NCBI RefSeq assembly: GCF_000003855.2
Contig: NW_003101663.1
Location: 609,312 to 673,311 of the forward strand
Direction of reading: 5' to 3'
Source: Blastomyces gilchristii SLH14081
Lineage: Eukaryota > Ascomycota > Eurotiomycetes > Onygenales > Ajellomycetaceae
Length of the DNA: 64,000 nucleotides
Shown here: positions 1 to 10,299 of the stretch, one piece after another
Layout: every line of letters begins with the position of its first letter
How positions within the stretch are numbered: the first letter of the stretch is position 1
The notes under the pieces: generated by a model
Database searches by the model: none
What the model was told of the DNA's origin: nothing
Seen by the model: the letters and a program-made list of their open reading frames with translations, nothing else
Made by a program: the position numbers and the translations under genes

Positions 1-199
1 TCACCACATCTGGGCATGCTTGCCCTGTTGGCTTGGAGCTGTTGGCATCATCGCTGCGTTATTGCACTGAACCCTCTTCCCTGCATTGTTCTAATGCGTC
101 TTTGTGGTAGGATACTTCCCCTTGATGTTTGTGACTACTAATGAGGAGACTCTGATCTCTCTTTTTACTTTTTCAGTGAGTTGCGGCGTCTATTATAAT
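1..199. other. GC-moderate edge segment, unassigned
   Basis: This stretch has a clearly higher GC content than the DNA to its right. I find no open frame with recognisable motifs in it. It abuts the 3' end of Gypsy copy A1, so it is either host DNA or the start of that element's 3' LTR; no match to another repeat in the window was seen. Confidence 0.3.
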
Positions 200-439
200 A
201 GTAGCAGTCTGCAGATTAATAATATTAATCTTTTTTATTAATTTTAAATATTTCTTTTCTCTAACTGCTTTGAAATTTTACACTTATATAGTCTCATTAA
301 ACTTCTAAAAAACTCTTTGAGAGAAAATAGAAGAAGAGTACTACAGAGCTTATAAGACATTAACTCATCACTGTGAGATTATCTTCAAAAAAACTCTTTA
401 AGAAAAATGAGAAGTCTTAAGCAGTATTTCTTACTTAAT

Positions 440-913
440 ATCTCTGATGTGTAACAGAGTAATCTCTACTAGCTGTCTCATAGATTTCAATCTCTTTCTC
501 AGTATTTTTCAAATACTCAAGCAGTTCTCATGAATTCTCTGATAATAAATAATCTTTTTATTTCACAAGGTATTGAAGCTTACTGTAATATATTCACTTA
601 TTCAATATTTTCTTCATAAGATATTCAGTATCACTCTTAATCTTAATATTATCTAGCTAAGATGACTCTGTTCTGAGATGTTACTTATAGAGCTTTAAAT
701 AGAAAATGTGAAAAACAGAATAAATTGATTTCAATTCTGTAAGTAATTTCAACTTATATATCTGCTTACTTATTACTCTTGTTACTGAGAAAGATTCTAG
801 TCATCACTTATTAAGCTTCTTACACAGTCTTATTATCTTGATATTCTTTGCTAAAAGTAGTACTTGATTCTCTATCAAGAACTTCATTGAAAGATGTTTT
901 TAATTATAGTATT
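440..913 (-). pseudogene. A1 integrase C-terminal part and chromodomain
   Basis: Read on the minus strand from 913 down, the frame encodes a basic integrase tail (FHIFYLKLYK region, the usual FHVSxL motif of Gypsy integrases) followed by a chromodomain at about 633-485. The chromodomain has the family pattern EYLxxKIL, then QYLVK, a TGA or TAG at the conserved Trp, then KDYLLSENSWE and LEYLK. In chromoviruses this module sits at the end of Pol and directs integration to heterochromatin. The stops fall at Trp, Gln and Arg positions, as expected from G-to-A or C-to-T mutation. The piece is separated from the rest of Pol by the SINE and joins it again at 2010. Confidence 0.8.
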
Positions 914-925
914 TCATCTATTACT
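914..925. repeat. Left target-site duplication of the SINE
   Basis: TCATCTATTACT here is repeated exactly at 1998-2009. The same site without an insert is seen in copy A2 around 57805-57840 (reverse strand relative to A1), so the 12 bases are a true target duplication. Confidence 0.9.
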
Positions 926-1006
926 GCCAGCGTGGCCCAGTTGGTAAGACTGGTAACCAAGGCCGCACACATTAGAGGTGCGTGGGTTCGAATCCCACCG
1001 CTGGCA
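926..1006 (+). tRNA. tRNA-like head of the SINE (not a functional tRNA by appearance)
   Basis: A perfect 7-bp acceptor stem (GCCAGCG with CGCTGGC, discriminator A) and a perfect 5-bp T-arm (GTGGG TTCGAAT CCCAC) are present. The D-stem has one mismatch that a G-to-A change would explain. The length is 81 nt. The anticodon arm is poor: the only loop with T at position 33 would give anticodon AAC on a stem with two mismatches, followed by GCAC/GTGC, which resembles a class II variable arm. I therefore read it as a tRNA-derived promoter module, not a host tRNA gene. It starts directly at the target duplication, as expected for the 5' end of a retroposed transcript. Scoring by a tRNA covariance model would settle the identity. 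Confidence 0.55.
933..995 (+). promoter_or_regulatory. Internal RNA polymerase III promoter (A box and B box)
   Basis: The A box TGGCCCAGTTGG is at 933-944 and the B box GGTTCGAATCC at 985-995. Both agree with the eukaryotic tRNA consensus; the spacing is 40 bp. They would allow Pol III to transcribe the SINE from within. A TTTT run near 1298 could act as a weak premature terminator. Confidence 0.75.
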
Positions 1007-1671
1007 CCTGCCACTTCTTACCCATGAAAGCCCCCATGTAATAGAGGCTGAGCCTAATTAGTAAGGCTTGGTGCGGGGTAGAACTCTCTACTGCAAGCCA
1101 AGCCACTAGTTAAGTGAGATCCTGCGAACACCCACCAGGGCCGGCATGAGGTGCCAATGTCCCACTATCCTACTGTGCACCCGTCAAGGTTCTAACGATA
1201 TAGAGTCAAGCCTAATGTAGTGATTATACACTACTTAAGCAAGTCCCTAACTAGGGCCGCCATCGGAGCCTAGCTCCCCCCCAAATACAGGGAATGATTT
1301 TGAAAACCGCCCGACTAGCAGGCCTAGACGCGCATCTAGGCCCTAGACAGGGCACCCTGATAGGCTAGTGCCTGCAAGCTCACTGCCAACCCCTAATACT
1401 GGCAGGGAGGACTGCAGTCATCAAGCCTATGGTTAGTCCCTAACACGGGGCGAGGCCACGACGGCTGATTGGTAGGCCTATGGGCATCTAATGGGGCCGA
1501 GATCAGCAACCGGAAGCTTGGTGTGTACACCACCAAGTGGGCGGTGGCAGCCACTAACTAACACCCCTGGAAATTAGTGGCTGGCCTGAGAGGACGGACG
1601 CGGTGGTTGGTTAATTATAGGGGGTTAAATGTAATTAGCTTAAGATGTATCCTGCAGGTGGCTAGCACCTG
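1007..1671 (+). ncRNA. GC-rich structured body of the SINE, origin unknown
   Basis: This part has normal to high GC content inside a very AT-rich region and no recognisable coding frame. It contains strong hairpins: GGCTTGG/CCAAGCC at 1065-1071 and 1098-1104 enclosing GTAGA/TCTAC; GTAGTG/CACTAC at 1217-1234; GGCCTAGA/TCTAGGCC with a 6-nt loop at 1321-1342; and CAGCCACTAA/TTAGTGGCTG at 1548-1557 and 1574-1583. These suggest a folded RNA. I do not recognise it as 7SL, RNase P RNA or rRNA. It has no second copy in this window. Either the body came from a structured host RNA or it is an old SINE core. Confidence 0.5.
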
Positions 1672-1997
1672 TAGTCTTTTTCTGTATCTTTTTCTTTCAA
1701 TTTCTTTCTATCTATCTATTTAATGTGTCTATCTTTGAGACTGTGTTCTTTCTCTCTTTTCTTTTGTCATGATATTGTCAAATGGTTTCAAAGTATTAAA
1801 AGATGTTAAAACACTGCAATTTGTAAACAGTTTTTATATTCTGGGCTGGAATTTTCTGATTTTGCATATCTGAAATTGATGAATGTACAATAGTTAACTT
1901 TACAGACATAGAAAAAACTCTGAGAACTAAAGTTCTTAGATAGATGTCATAGTCTCTGACTGTATACATCTATAATTGAAGAATAATAATAATAAAA
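1672..1997 (+). repeat. LINE-derived 3' region and AAT tail of the SINE
   Basis: About 320 bp that align, by eye at roughly 95 percent, with the reverse complement of 7560-7870 and of 41664-41990. The match starts abruptly in a pyrimidine-rich tract (TATCTTTTTCTTTCAAT) and runs to the end. Just before the tail are an imperfect CTGAGAACT...AGTTCTTAG hairpin and a region around AGTCTCTGACT; the tail is a short AAT repeat ending in AAAA. In SINEs such a shared 3' end is the recognition site for the partner LINE's reverse transcriptase. Confidence 0.85.
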
Positions 1998-2009
1998 TCA
2001 TCTATTACT

Positions 2010-5000
2010 TCTGAGTGTAGTGAATACTTTTCACTATCTTCTTATGAATTTTGTTCAAAAGTTTCAATCTCACTTTTACTTCTGATACTGAGAGATACTC
2101 TGTTCTCTGTATCTATTTAATATTCTGACTGTCTATCTCTCTTTTTAAAACATTGTTCACAATGTCACTGAGTAATAAAGAATTATATTCATAATAAGTA
2201 TAGAAAGAAGATATCTTTAAGATTGCATTCTTTACATTATTATATACAAATTTAATAGTCAGAAGATATTTGAGTCAATCATTCTGATAATATAAATAGA
2301 ACACTTGAAGATGCTGTTCTAGTATCTGATTCTAGTGTTCAGTCTGATTATCTATCTGTGAATGAAAAGTAATACTGAGAAGATATCTTATCATAAGATA
2401 ATAGTAAAAAGCTGACTAGTATTTACTGATAAAGAGAGATTCTTAATTTGTTATTAATAATTTCAGAGCACTGTGATTATAAATAATGATATCTAAAAAC
2501 AGGTCAGTTAATTCAGAGGCTTTAATCTTTTTATAAGTAGAAATATATCTAATCATCTTTATAAAGCAGTTAATAATAATTAAAATTAAGTTATATTCTT
2601 TGACTCTTGTTAACTTCAGCAGATCAACTATGAAATTTATCAATAGATTCTGTTATAAGCTCTTTGAAACAGACAGTGATATCAACTCACTGTATTACTT
2701 ATACTATGAGATCTTTATTCTTTAATAGATATTATAAGTTTTAATATACTCTTTGACATCTGCTCAGAGCTTGTCTTAAATATATTTATATTTTAGAAGC
2801 TTCTCAGTCTTCTCTAACTTAAAGTATTCTGTATGAGAATCATTATAATGAATTCTCAATAACTTCTAGTATATCACTCTACTATAAGAAATGAAGACTG
2901 AATTATTCAGCAGTAGAAGTTTATATTCTTCTAGTTATTAGTAACTTGATTTCTTAGCAGTATTACTCTGCTCAGAGTCTGTCTCTTTCAAGTTTAAACT
3001 GAATTCTTTCTTCTTTAACTTCTGAATTCAAGCTGTAGTAGAGACATCTCTCTTCTGTAACTTATTAATGAATTTCAAAAGTAGTCAGATTGAAAGATTG
3101 TAGACTATTTCATTCTTTATCAATTCAATGATAGTAAGATATGATATGAGAAGCTTATAATCTTCAGTATCAGTTCTCTACAGAGACTCAGATTTTCTTT
3201 CATCTTCTATACTGAGTTATACAGCTGCCTTATCAGTGTCATTTTCAAGTTTCAGAGAATCTCAATTCTCTGCAGTTAGCTTCTTCTGCAGTAATGACAG
3301 AGATTCTTTTGTAGAATTCTTCTTCACATCAATGATATTATAATCAGACTGTTTAGATAATGTATTAATAAGATTAAGCTGATCTGAATAATATCAGATA
3401 TAGAAATTATACTCTGAAAGCAGCTCTGCTCATCTGACTTGATATTCTATCAAGCTCTTTGTTATCAAGAAGTAATGCAGATTTATATAATCAGTGAGAA
3501 CTTGCACTGAGTACTTACTACTCTGAAGATAATATTGTCAGATTTTAAAGAATTTGACAATTATTAACATCTTCTAATTATAAGTATCATATCTTCTCTG
3601 TATAAGTGATAACTTCTTGAAGAAGAAGATCACTGATCTTTATTCATAGTATCTTATAGACTCTGTAAAAAAGTCTTCTCTCACAGACAATTCATTATCT
3701 GTTTTCTCAGAAGTGATTATTCTCTAATTCTTTCAATATTGAAAGATCTTCAGTGTCAACTATGAAAAGATTTCACAGATCTTATTCTCAGATGCATCAG
3801 TCTCATACTGACTGAGTAAGTTGAGATTAAAGTGATTCAGTATTGTGATATCTGTAAAAGCTTGTTTCAATTCTGTAAACATCTGCACAGTGTCTTGAAT
3901 AAGAGTAAATAGTCTCATTTTTCTGTCTTTCATACTTCTCTTTAACAGATCTGTAAGAGAAACAGTAATCTGTGAATATATATAGATAAATCATCTGTAG
4001 AAATTTACAAATTCTAGAAACATCTGTATCTTACAGTATATCTACAGCACTGGTCAGTTCTTAATAATAAAGACTCAGCTTCTGTTCATTGAAATGTCAT
4101 TCATCTTAATAATATAATCTAAGAAATCAATCTTCTGCATGTAGAATGAGCATTTTTCAGTGTTTACATAGAGTTAATACTGTCTTAAGTAACTCAACAC
4201 TTCTCAAATATGAGTATCATGTTCTTCCTCTGTTTTTGAGAAGATTAGAATGTTATTCAAGTATACTATATAGAAGATATTGACAAGACCTCATAGTATC
4301 TCATTTATATAGATCTGAAAGATGGCTGAAGTATTACAAAGATTAAAAGATAAAACAAGATATTCAAAATTGCTGTACTTGATATAAAAAGCTGTTTTTC
4401 AAATATCATCTTCATTAATTCTGATTCTATAATAGATATTCTGTATATCAATCTTTGAGAATATCTATACTTCAGATAATTGATTGATCATCTCATTAAT
4501 TAATAATAATAAATAGTAATTCTTAACTGTTATCTTATTGAGACCTCTGTAGTCTACATATATATATAGTCTATTATTCTTCTTGAATACAAAGAGTATA
4601 GATGTCTCTGCTGAACTCTTTGATAAATATATTCAGTTCTTTGATTGTGCTTCTTCAAGATATTTGTACAGAACATTCAATTTCTTTACAGATAAGTTGT
4701 AAAGAAGTCTGTATAGTGTTATTACATTATCTTCAAGACAAATCTTATATCATATCTTGATGTTAGAAACCTTCATCACTTCTCTTTCTGAAAAGATATT
4801 CTTAAAATCTGTAAAGAGATGTTGTGTATATCTGTCTTTAATAATGAATACTGCTGCTAATCTTGCAGTAAGAGTGATGACTTTTTCATCTATTCTCAAG
4901 TCTTAATCACCTGCTACATAGTATATTAACTCAATCTTTTTCTCAAGATTTTTCTGATGAAACTCTTCAGATTTCTCTATTACTATCTCTTCATCAGTGA

Positions 5001-5430
5001 GACAGTACTGTTATATCTAAGTGACTCAGTCAATGAGAGAATTGTTTTCTCTCAATTATAAAAGATCTAGAATGATGTTCTCATCTATAATATTAACTAT
5101 GTGAAGAAGTAGACTGCTTTTCTTGAAGATTTCTTCTGAGTCTGTGATTACATACTTTGCTTGAATTATACTAAAACAGTGATATTTTATTTCATCAGTA
5201 AATTTTATATAATCTGACAGATCTATCTTCTTTCAACTCTTCATCAAAGAAAAGAAATAGAATATGAAGTTAATATTTATCTCAGAGTTGAGTAGATATC
5301 TCACTGATATCTTCTCATTCAGAGTATACATTGTAATTGTAATATAAACTTGAAGATATGAGAATTATTAATTCTTTTCTTTCTCTTCTTTATCTTCTGT
5401 GAATATGTTTGTCAGAAGAGAAGTTAACTT
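2010..5430 (-). pseudogene. A1 pol: protease, reverse transcriptase, RNase H, integrase core
   Basis: Homologous to A2 54470-57800 in reverse. The integrase core lies around 2643-2270 (uninterrupted stretch with FIVDLLKLTRVKEYNLIL and ELTDLFLDIIIYNHSALK, corresponding to the first catalytic Asp region of Gypsy integrases). The reverse transcriptase lies around 5000-4000; its active-site box at 4252-4263 reads YLNN instead of YLDD. The conserved LCVDYRDLN region maps near 4540. Trp codons are replaced by TGA or TAG throughout. The frame is not functional. The last part continues across the SINE at 913-440. Confidence 0.8.
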
Positions 5431-5439
5431 TGAGAAGAT

Positions 5440-6393
5440 ATCTTCTCAGTTTCTTTTCTTCTTTAGCTTCTTATAATTACTGATATAGTAATTACCAGCT
5501 CTGCAGTTGAAATAGAGATCTTTATCAAATCTTTTTTAACATTTCTTTACAGTGAGTGAAGAATTAGAATACTTGAAATTCTTCTTTACTTTCTCTGCAC
5601 TGAAGCTGTTATAACACTGTTTAAATTCTATTATTAATTACTTAGAAGAGATCTTATTAATCTTTTTCTTAAAGAATTGATTATTTAAATAGATTTAGAA
5701 AGTCAGATTGACAAGCTCAGTGTAATTAATTAATAAACTCTGATATTATGATATTATTATTCACATCTTATAAGTCAGCTTTGTAAGATAAAGCTGTATT
5801 TTTAATTGATTCAAATCATCAGTTAATTTCTTCTATTATTTTTTAAATCTTGTATTGAAATTGAAAGAATTTTCATTATTTTATTAATATAATAAGTTGA
5901 ACTACTGTGCTACTGTGAAGCTGTAGTTACAGTGATCTTTGATTTAATTCAGTAGAAAGTTCTTGAATTCTTCTCAAGTTATAACAGTATTGATACACTC
6001 AAGCTCTCTCTTCTTAATAGCTTAAGTAGTCACAGAGATGTCTTTAAGAAGATTGATGATGTATATTACTTATATCTCATGAGTATTATACTGACTCAGA
6101 TTAAGGTGAAATTTCTGTTCAAGAATACAGATAAAGCTGTGAAATTCAGATAAGATATTTCTCTTATATCTTAAAGAATCTCTGATCTTAATCTCTCTAT
6201 CTTCATAATAGATGTAGGTGTGTAGAGGCCGCAGTGATAACAGAGTGATTGAAGAGCTTATGTTAAAATATGCAGTAGATTCAGAAATCTTGAATTTCTG
6301 CTGAGATAGAGATGTACACACTCTAGAAGATAGTGTAGTATTTCTCTCAGAGAATGAAATTAAGTCAGTCTCAGCATAGATGCATAAAGTCAT
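5440..6393 (-). pseudogene. A1 gag
   Basis: The first 107 codons (6393-6070) are uninterrupted and start MTLCIYAETD; the same start occurs in A2 at 53416. Downstream, near 5520-5467, is the nucleocapsid zinc knuckle. It keeps the first Cys, but the His and the last Cys have become Tyr (FNCRAGNYYISNYKK), whereas A2 keeps His and the last Cys. CAC-to-TAC and TGT-to-TAT are single transitions. Gag forms the virus-like particle in the cytoplasm. The reading frame between these two parts is broken by stops. Confidence 0.75.
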
Positions 6394-6985
6394 ATCAGTC
6401 TGTTAAAGCTCAACTAATTTAAACATATAATCAGCTCAAGTGATTTAAATTGTAATATAATAAAACTGAAACAGTGACTAGTCAGCAGTGTTATATAGAG
6501 ATAGTTGTTTAGAAAGTTATATAAGTGAGCTTGACTATCTTACTTAAATAGTGAGCTTGTAGACTACAGAGTTATTATAAGAATATCACAGATATAATAC
6601 TTAGTATACTAAGAAGATTGTATAAGATATGCAGTAACTCTTGTATATATTTCAGTAGAAGAAAAAATGAATTACTGACTTCTTTGATAGAGAGTCAGTA
6701 TCTAGCTATTCTATATAGATAATAAGTGAATACTCTTCTTTCATTTCATAAGTGAGAATAGCTGAAGTAATATCTCAGCAGTGTCTTATTATCAAGAAAG
6801 AGTAATCTGCTGATCTTATATAGAAGTGAGATTCTTATATTCATCAATCAGATCTTTCTATGATATATTCAAATAATGTCATAGAGTGATTGAAAACCAG
6901 TTCAGACAGAATGAAATCATCCGCATGAAAGTAATAAGCCGTGTGAAACCGCAACAGAGTCTTGACGCGACCGGGAGCGTGATAG
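6394..6985 (-). other. A1 5' end: putative LTR and leader
   Basis: The sequence is shared with 52835-53415 of A2 in reverse. It contains a small GC-rich patch at about 6918-6990 (CGCATGAAAG, GACGCGACCGGGAG) that stayed less mutated than in A2. It has no coding potential. The outer boundary with copia F is about 6975-6990, where similarity to A2 stops. It probably contains the 5' LTR, but the LTR edges and primer binding site could not be set. Confidence 0.5.
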
Positions 6986-6989
6986 TAAT

Positions 6990-7544
6990 ATAGACTCTGA
7001 TATCACTGCAGTATACAATCTTGTATAATAAATACTCTGCTGTTATAAGAATTCTCTAATCACTCAGTAAGCTCTAAAGTGAATAATTTCTCTCTTATTA
7101 TTAAATTTTCAATTATATATTTATTTATCTGTAAGAATATTCATTTCTGAGATCTTTTTAATAATAATATATATCTTCTTCTATTCAAATATCTTAATCT
7201 TCTTTTTCATTATTTCATATCAATAGTCTCAGTCTGAGCTTCTCTTAGCTTCTATTAGTGTAGTTGATCAGTCTGTCAGAATACTTAGAATAGAATTATT
7301 CTTATTAACAGAGTCTTCAGACTCTTTATTTATAATAAGTTGTATCTTATTATCTAGAAGATAGATTGAATTAATTACACTCTTTAAATTCTTATTAATA
7401 ATTATCTTTAAAACATCTGACTTTTTCTTTACTAGATATTATAGTAAGCAGTGCTGTCATTTCTCTCTGACATTCAGAATATTCAATTCATTAGATAATT
7501 CATTGAATTTTCTCACTGTATTTACAGATGTATTTACACTCATG
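6990..7544 (-). pseudogene. Copia F: integrase-to-RT linker and start of reverse transcriptase
   Basis: Read on the minus strand after removing the LINE, the frame follows the integrase as ALDMSVNTSVNT, then a variable linker, then the conserved entry to copia reverse transcriptase: MKKKIKIFE, ILTDKWIYNWKF, FRAYWVIREF and IYYTRLYTAVIS (W written where TGA stands; family pattern GKWVYKIK, RYKARLVARGF, GIDYxETFAPV). The frame is lost at about 6990 where A1 begins. Many stops replace Trp, Gln and Arg. Confidence 0.75.
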
Positions 7545-7559
7545 TCAAGAGCTTCATTA

Positions 7560-8749
7560 TTACTATTATTATTATTCTTCAATTATAGATGTATGCAGTC
7601 AGAGACTCTGACATCTATCTGAGAACTTTTAGTTCTCAGGGTTTTTTCTATGTCTGTAAAGTTAACTATTATACATTCATCAATTTCAGATATGCAAAAT
7701 CAGAAAATTCCAGCTCAGAATATAAAAACTGTTTACAAATTGCAGTGTTTTAATATCTTCTGATACTTTGAAATCATTTGACAGTATCATGACAAAGGAA
7801 AAGAGAAAAAGAACACAGCCTTAAAGATAGACACATTAAATAGATAGATAGAAAGGAATTGAAAGAAAAAGATAAAGAAAAAGATAAAGTAAAGAGAGAC
7901 TGTAACAAAACAAATTATTAAAAGATAGTGTATAGCTGTTTTAACAGACTATATCTGATTGATTTCCTTCTTTTCATATTCAGATAATTCTGAATTTAGT
8001 CATTTTCTTATAGCTGCTTGAGTTTCTGATAGAAAGTCTATTAAGTATTTAATTCCTGTCTCAGTTAAGAATAAGAATCTTATATTTAATTAATTTAGAT
8101 TATACTTCTCTTTCAATCTGACTCTGAGACTATTGTATAATACACAGTGCATTACAATATGCTCAGAATTCTCATTTGCATTGCAGAATGAGCATTCTAT
8201 TGAGTCAAATCTATCATTAAATCTTTATATATAAGATTTGAAATAGCCATGTCCTAGTTTCAGCTGTATTATAGATGAGAATATTTTCTTTTTACATTTA
8301 ATTGAACAAGATTTTTACTTGAGCTTTGTTTCAAATCTTGAATAATGTATACTCTTCTTTTATTTCTGCCAGCTTTCATTTCACTTGTCTAAACAAGATT
8401 CTTTTATTTTTCTCTTTATAAAAGATCAGAAGATAATTTTTTAAATAGATCTGCTTAATTCTGCACTCTTTTTTACAGCTGAATCAGCCAATTCATTGCC
8501 ATGAATATTCATATGAGCAGGAACTCAGTGCAGATGAATTATCAGCTTTGATGTTCTTCTCTTTTGAATTTTCAAAACAGAGTTTAAGATCAGTTCAAGA
8601 TTCATTTGATCATTATAAATCTGACTATTTCTAAGTCTTTTTAAAGTAGCTTGACTATCAGAGAATATTCATGCCTCTTTCAAACTATTTCCTCTTTTAT
8701 GAGATTTTATTTCTATGAGTTTGAAAGCTTTCACTATTGCAAATAGTTC
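7560..8749 (-). mobile_element. 5'-truncated copy of the Tad-like LINE
   Basis: This is the 3' terminal 1190 bp of the LINE, homologous to 41664-42835. It ends in an AAT-type repeat tail on the minus strand and is flanked by a perfect 15-bp duplication, TCAAGAGCTTCATTA, at 7545-7559 and 8750-8764. It contains the RNase H end (HMNIHGNELADSA motif near 8530-8480), the C-terminal Cys/His segment and the 3' untranslated region with two hairpins. 5' truncation with a target duplication of this size is typical of target-primed reverse transcription. It inserted into the copia F integrase/RT junction. Confidence 0.9.
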
Positions 8750-8764
8750 TCAAGAGCTTCATTA

Positions 8765-9649
8765 AATATAACATCTCATGCAATCTCAAGATAATATACA
8801 ACAGAATCTCACATATAATATTAGTATAATTCTTGATATTTAATTAGCTATTATTTCTTATCATCAGTTCTATCTGTGAGCTTATTCAATACTTTTAAAT
8901 TTTTCTTATAGATCTTACACTCTTATCTCTGTATTTAATGAATAGAAGATAGTATCTCAGTTCATACTTTAAAAGATATAAATAATGTTTCTTTCTTACA
9001 TTTAAATATCTTTATTAATGTTGAGAATGTGTTGATCATTATAATTATAACTTATATTACTTTATCTCAAAGTTCTCTTTCTAATTTACTATTAAATAGT
9101 AGACTTTATATCTTTTCTATAACTATTTAATTTGTATATTTCACTGAATCATTTAATTGTGATGTATCAGATATAGTTATTTTATATATTATTTCTTTAC
9201 TCTGACAGTAGATCTTAAGTTCTTGACTTTTAAACTCTTTTTCATTATCTCAGTATAGAGTTTCAACTCAATATTATATAATTATCTTAATACTTATAAT
9301 AATGTTTATTAATCTTACAGTAGATTCTCTCTTTCTTATTATAAGAATTACTCATCTATAACAGATTATATTATTTATTATACTTAATCAGTAGCTTGTA
9401 TTCTCTCTAGTAAGAGTGTTATTTCTGTTAAAAAGTGTTTTTTCATTCTCTGTCAGATCAATGAAGAATCTCATTATCAGCTTAATAACTTATATTATAG
9501 ATATAAAGATTGAATATATTATTTTTTATCTGAACACAGACTTTACAGAATGATAAAGCTTATTAATTAATAATTCTTATCTCTAGATATGAATCTACTA
9601 CTATTTTTATAATATCTGTAGAATTTAGATATTCTAGCTTTTAATATTA
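8765..9649 (-). pseudogene. Copia F integrase
   Basis: Minus-strand fragments match copia integrases in order: LYWDNEKEFKS near 9260-9230 (family TDNGxEFxS, with the catalytic Asp kept), QLNDSVKYTN (family QQNGxAERxN, where the catalytic Glu is Lys, a G-to-A change), SLLFNSKLERELWDKV, and at the end YYLEIA-stop-DVIFNE (family xxxRDVxFxE). The enzyme would join the element's cDNA to host DNA in the nucleus. Stops and the Glu-to-Lys change make this copy inactive. The N-terminal zinc-binding part around 9640-9540 is too decayed to read. Confidence 0.8.
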
Positions 9650-10063
9650 TTATATTATTATAAGTTCTATAATCTTTATATCATTTCTGTCAGATAGTGT
9701 TAATATTATGTCATCTTTTATCTGTAATGTATTCACAGATTTAAAATCATTATTAAGTATAGTAAACTGAATTAAGTCTCTGTATATAATCAGCCTTTTC
9801 ATCTCATAGATATTATTCTCATTTAATCTTGTTATAAATGAGAACATGCAGTTAGAAGATATAATCAATATAGTATAATTATTCTTATATATCAACTGCT
9901 TATAGATATAACTCTGATATATAAGCTTACTCATACTTATAAAATTCACTTCTAACTTTAAGACATAGCAGATATTATTTAATAGTATATTCATCTCTTT
10001 CACTGAAATCTTCATATCTTCAATAGCTGCAGTAAGAACTACTGTTTTATCTACTATTTTCAA
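9650..10063 (-). pseudogene. Copia F protease end and pre-integrase segment
   Basis: An uninterrupted 137-codon stretch. The motif ILLNNICYVLKLEVNFISMS corresponds to the copia protease tail (xxLxNVLYVPxLxxNLIS) and is followed by SKLIYQSYIY and KNNYTILIISS, as in the pre-integrase domain. The catalytic Asp-Thr/Ser-Gly lies upstream of this stretch and is not readable. Start codon use is uncertain because it is an internal part of a polyprotein. Confidence 0.75.
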
Positions 10064-10299
10064 TATTACTTTTATCTTCTGAGATTTTATTATAATAAAA
10101 TCTCTGTGAAGTGTGATATAAGCACTTAATTCAGAGTCTAGAATTCAGATATCTTTTTCTATCTAATTACTTACATAGATCTTTTCTTTGATACAAAATA
10201 CTTACTTTATAATATTATAAATAGAAGTAGTATCTGTATTCTCTACATTCTTGTCTTTATTCTTGTTTCTATTGATGTTGAAATTTAAATTCAAAGAAT

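Larger units (their letters stand above)
926..1997 (+). mobile_element. Large tRNA-headed SINE with a LINE-derived 3' end
   Basis: A 1072-bp insert in Gypsy copy A1, bounded by a perfect 12-bp target duplication. It has three parts: a tRNA-like head with Pol III A and B boxes (926-1006), a GC-rich body of about 665 bp with several strong hairpins (1007-1671), and about 320 bp at the 3' end (1672-1997) that match the 3' ends of the LINE copies at 7560-7870 and 41664-41990, including the AAT-repeat tail. That is the architecture of a SINE that borrows a partner LINE's reverse transcriptase. The empty site is present in A2. It is unusually long for a SINE. An alternative is a one-off template-switch chimera made during LINE retrotransposition; copies elsewhere in the genome would decide. 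Confidence 0.82.
200..6985 (-). mobile_element. Ty3/Gypsy chromovirus, family A copy 1 (A1), split by a SINE
   Basis: Minus-strand LTR retrotransposon homologous over about 5 kb to copy A2 at 52835-57842. Order on the minus strand: leader (6985-6394), Gag, protease, reverse transcriptase, RNase H, integrase, chromodomain. It is interrupted by the SINE at 926-1997. A1 runs past the point where A2 is cut, so only A1 keeps the integrase tail and chromodomain. Its 5' boundary lies inside the copia F reverse transcriptase, so A1 inserted into F. I could not define its LTRs: the two ends show no obvious mutual match, and the 3' LTR may lie left of the window. The frames carry many TGA, TAG and TAA codons where Trp, Gln or Arg is expected. 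Confidence 0.85.

Noticed and set aside
926..1006. A functional host tRNA gene
   Set aside because: Acceptor and T arms are perfect, but the anticodon arm is not, and the unit begins exactly at the target duplication of a retroposed element.
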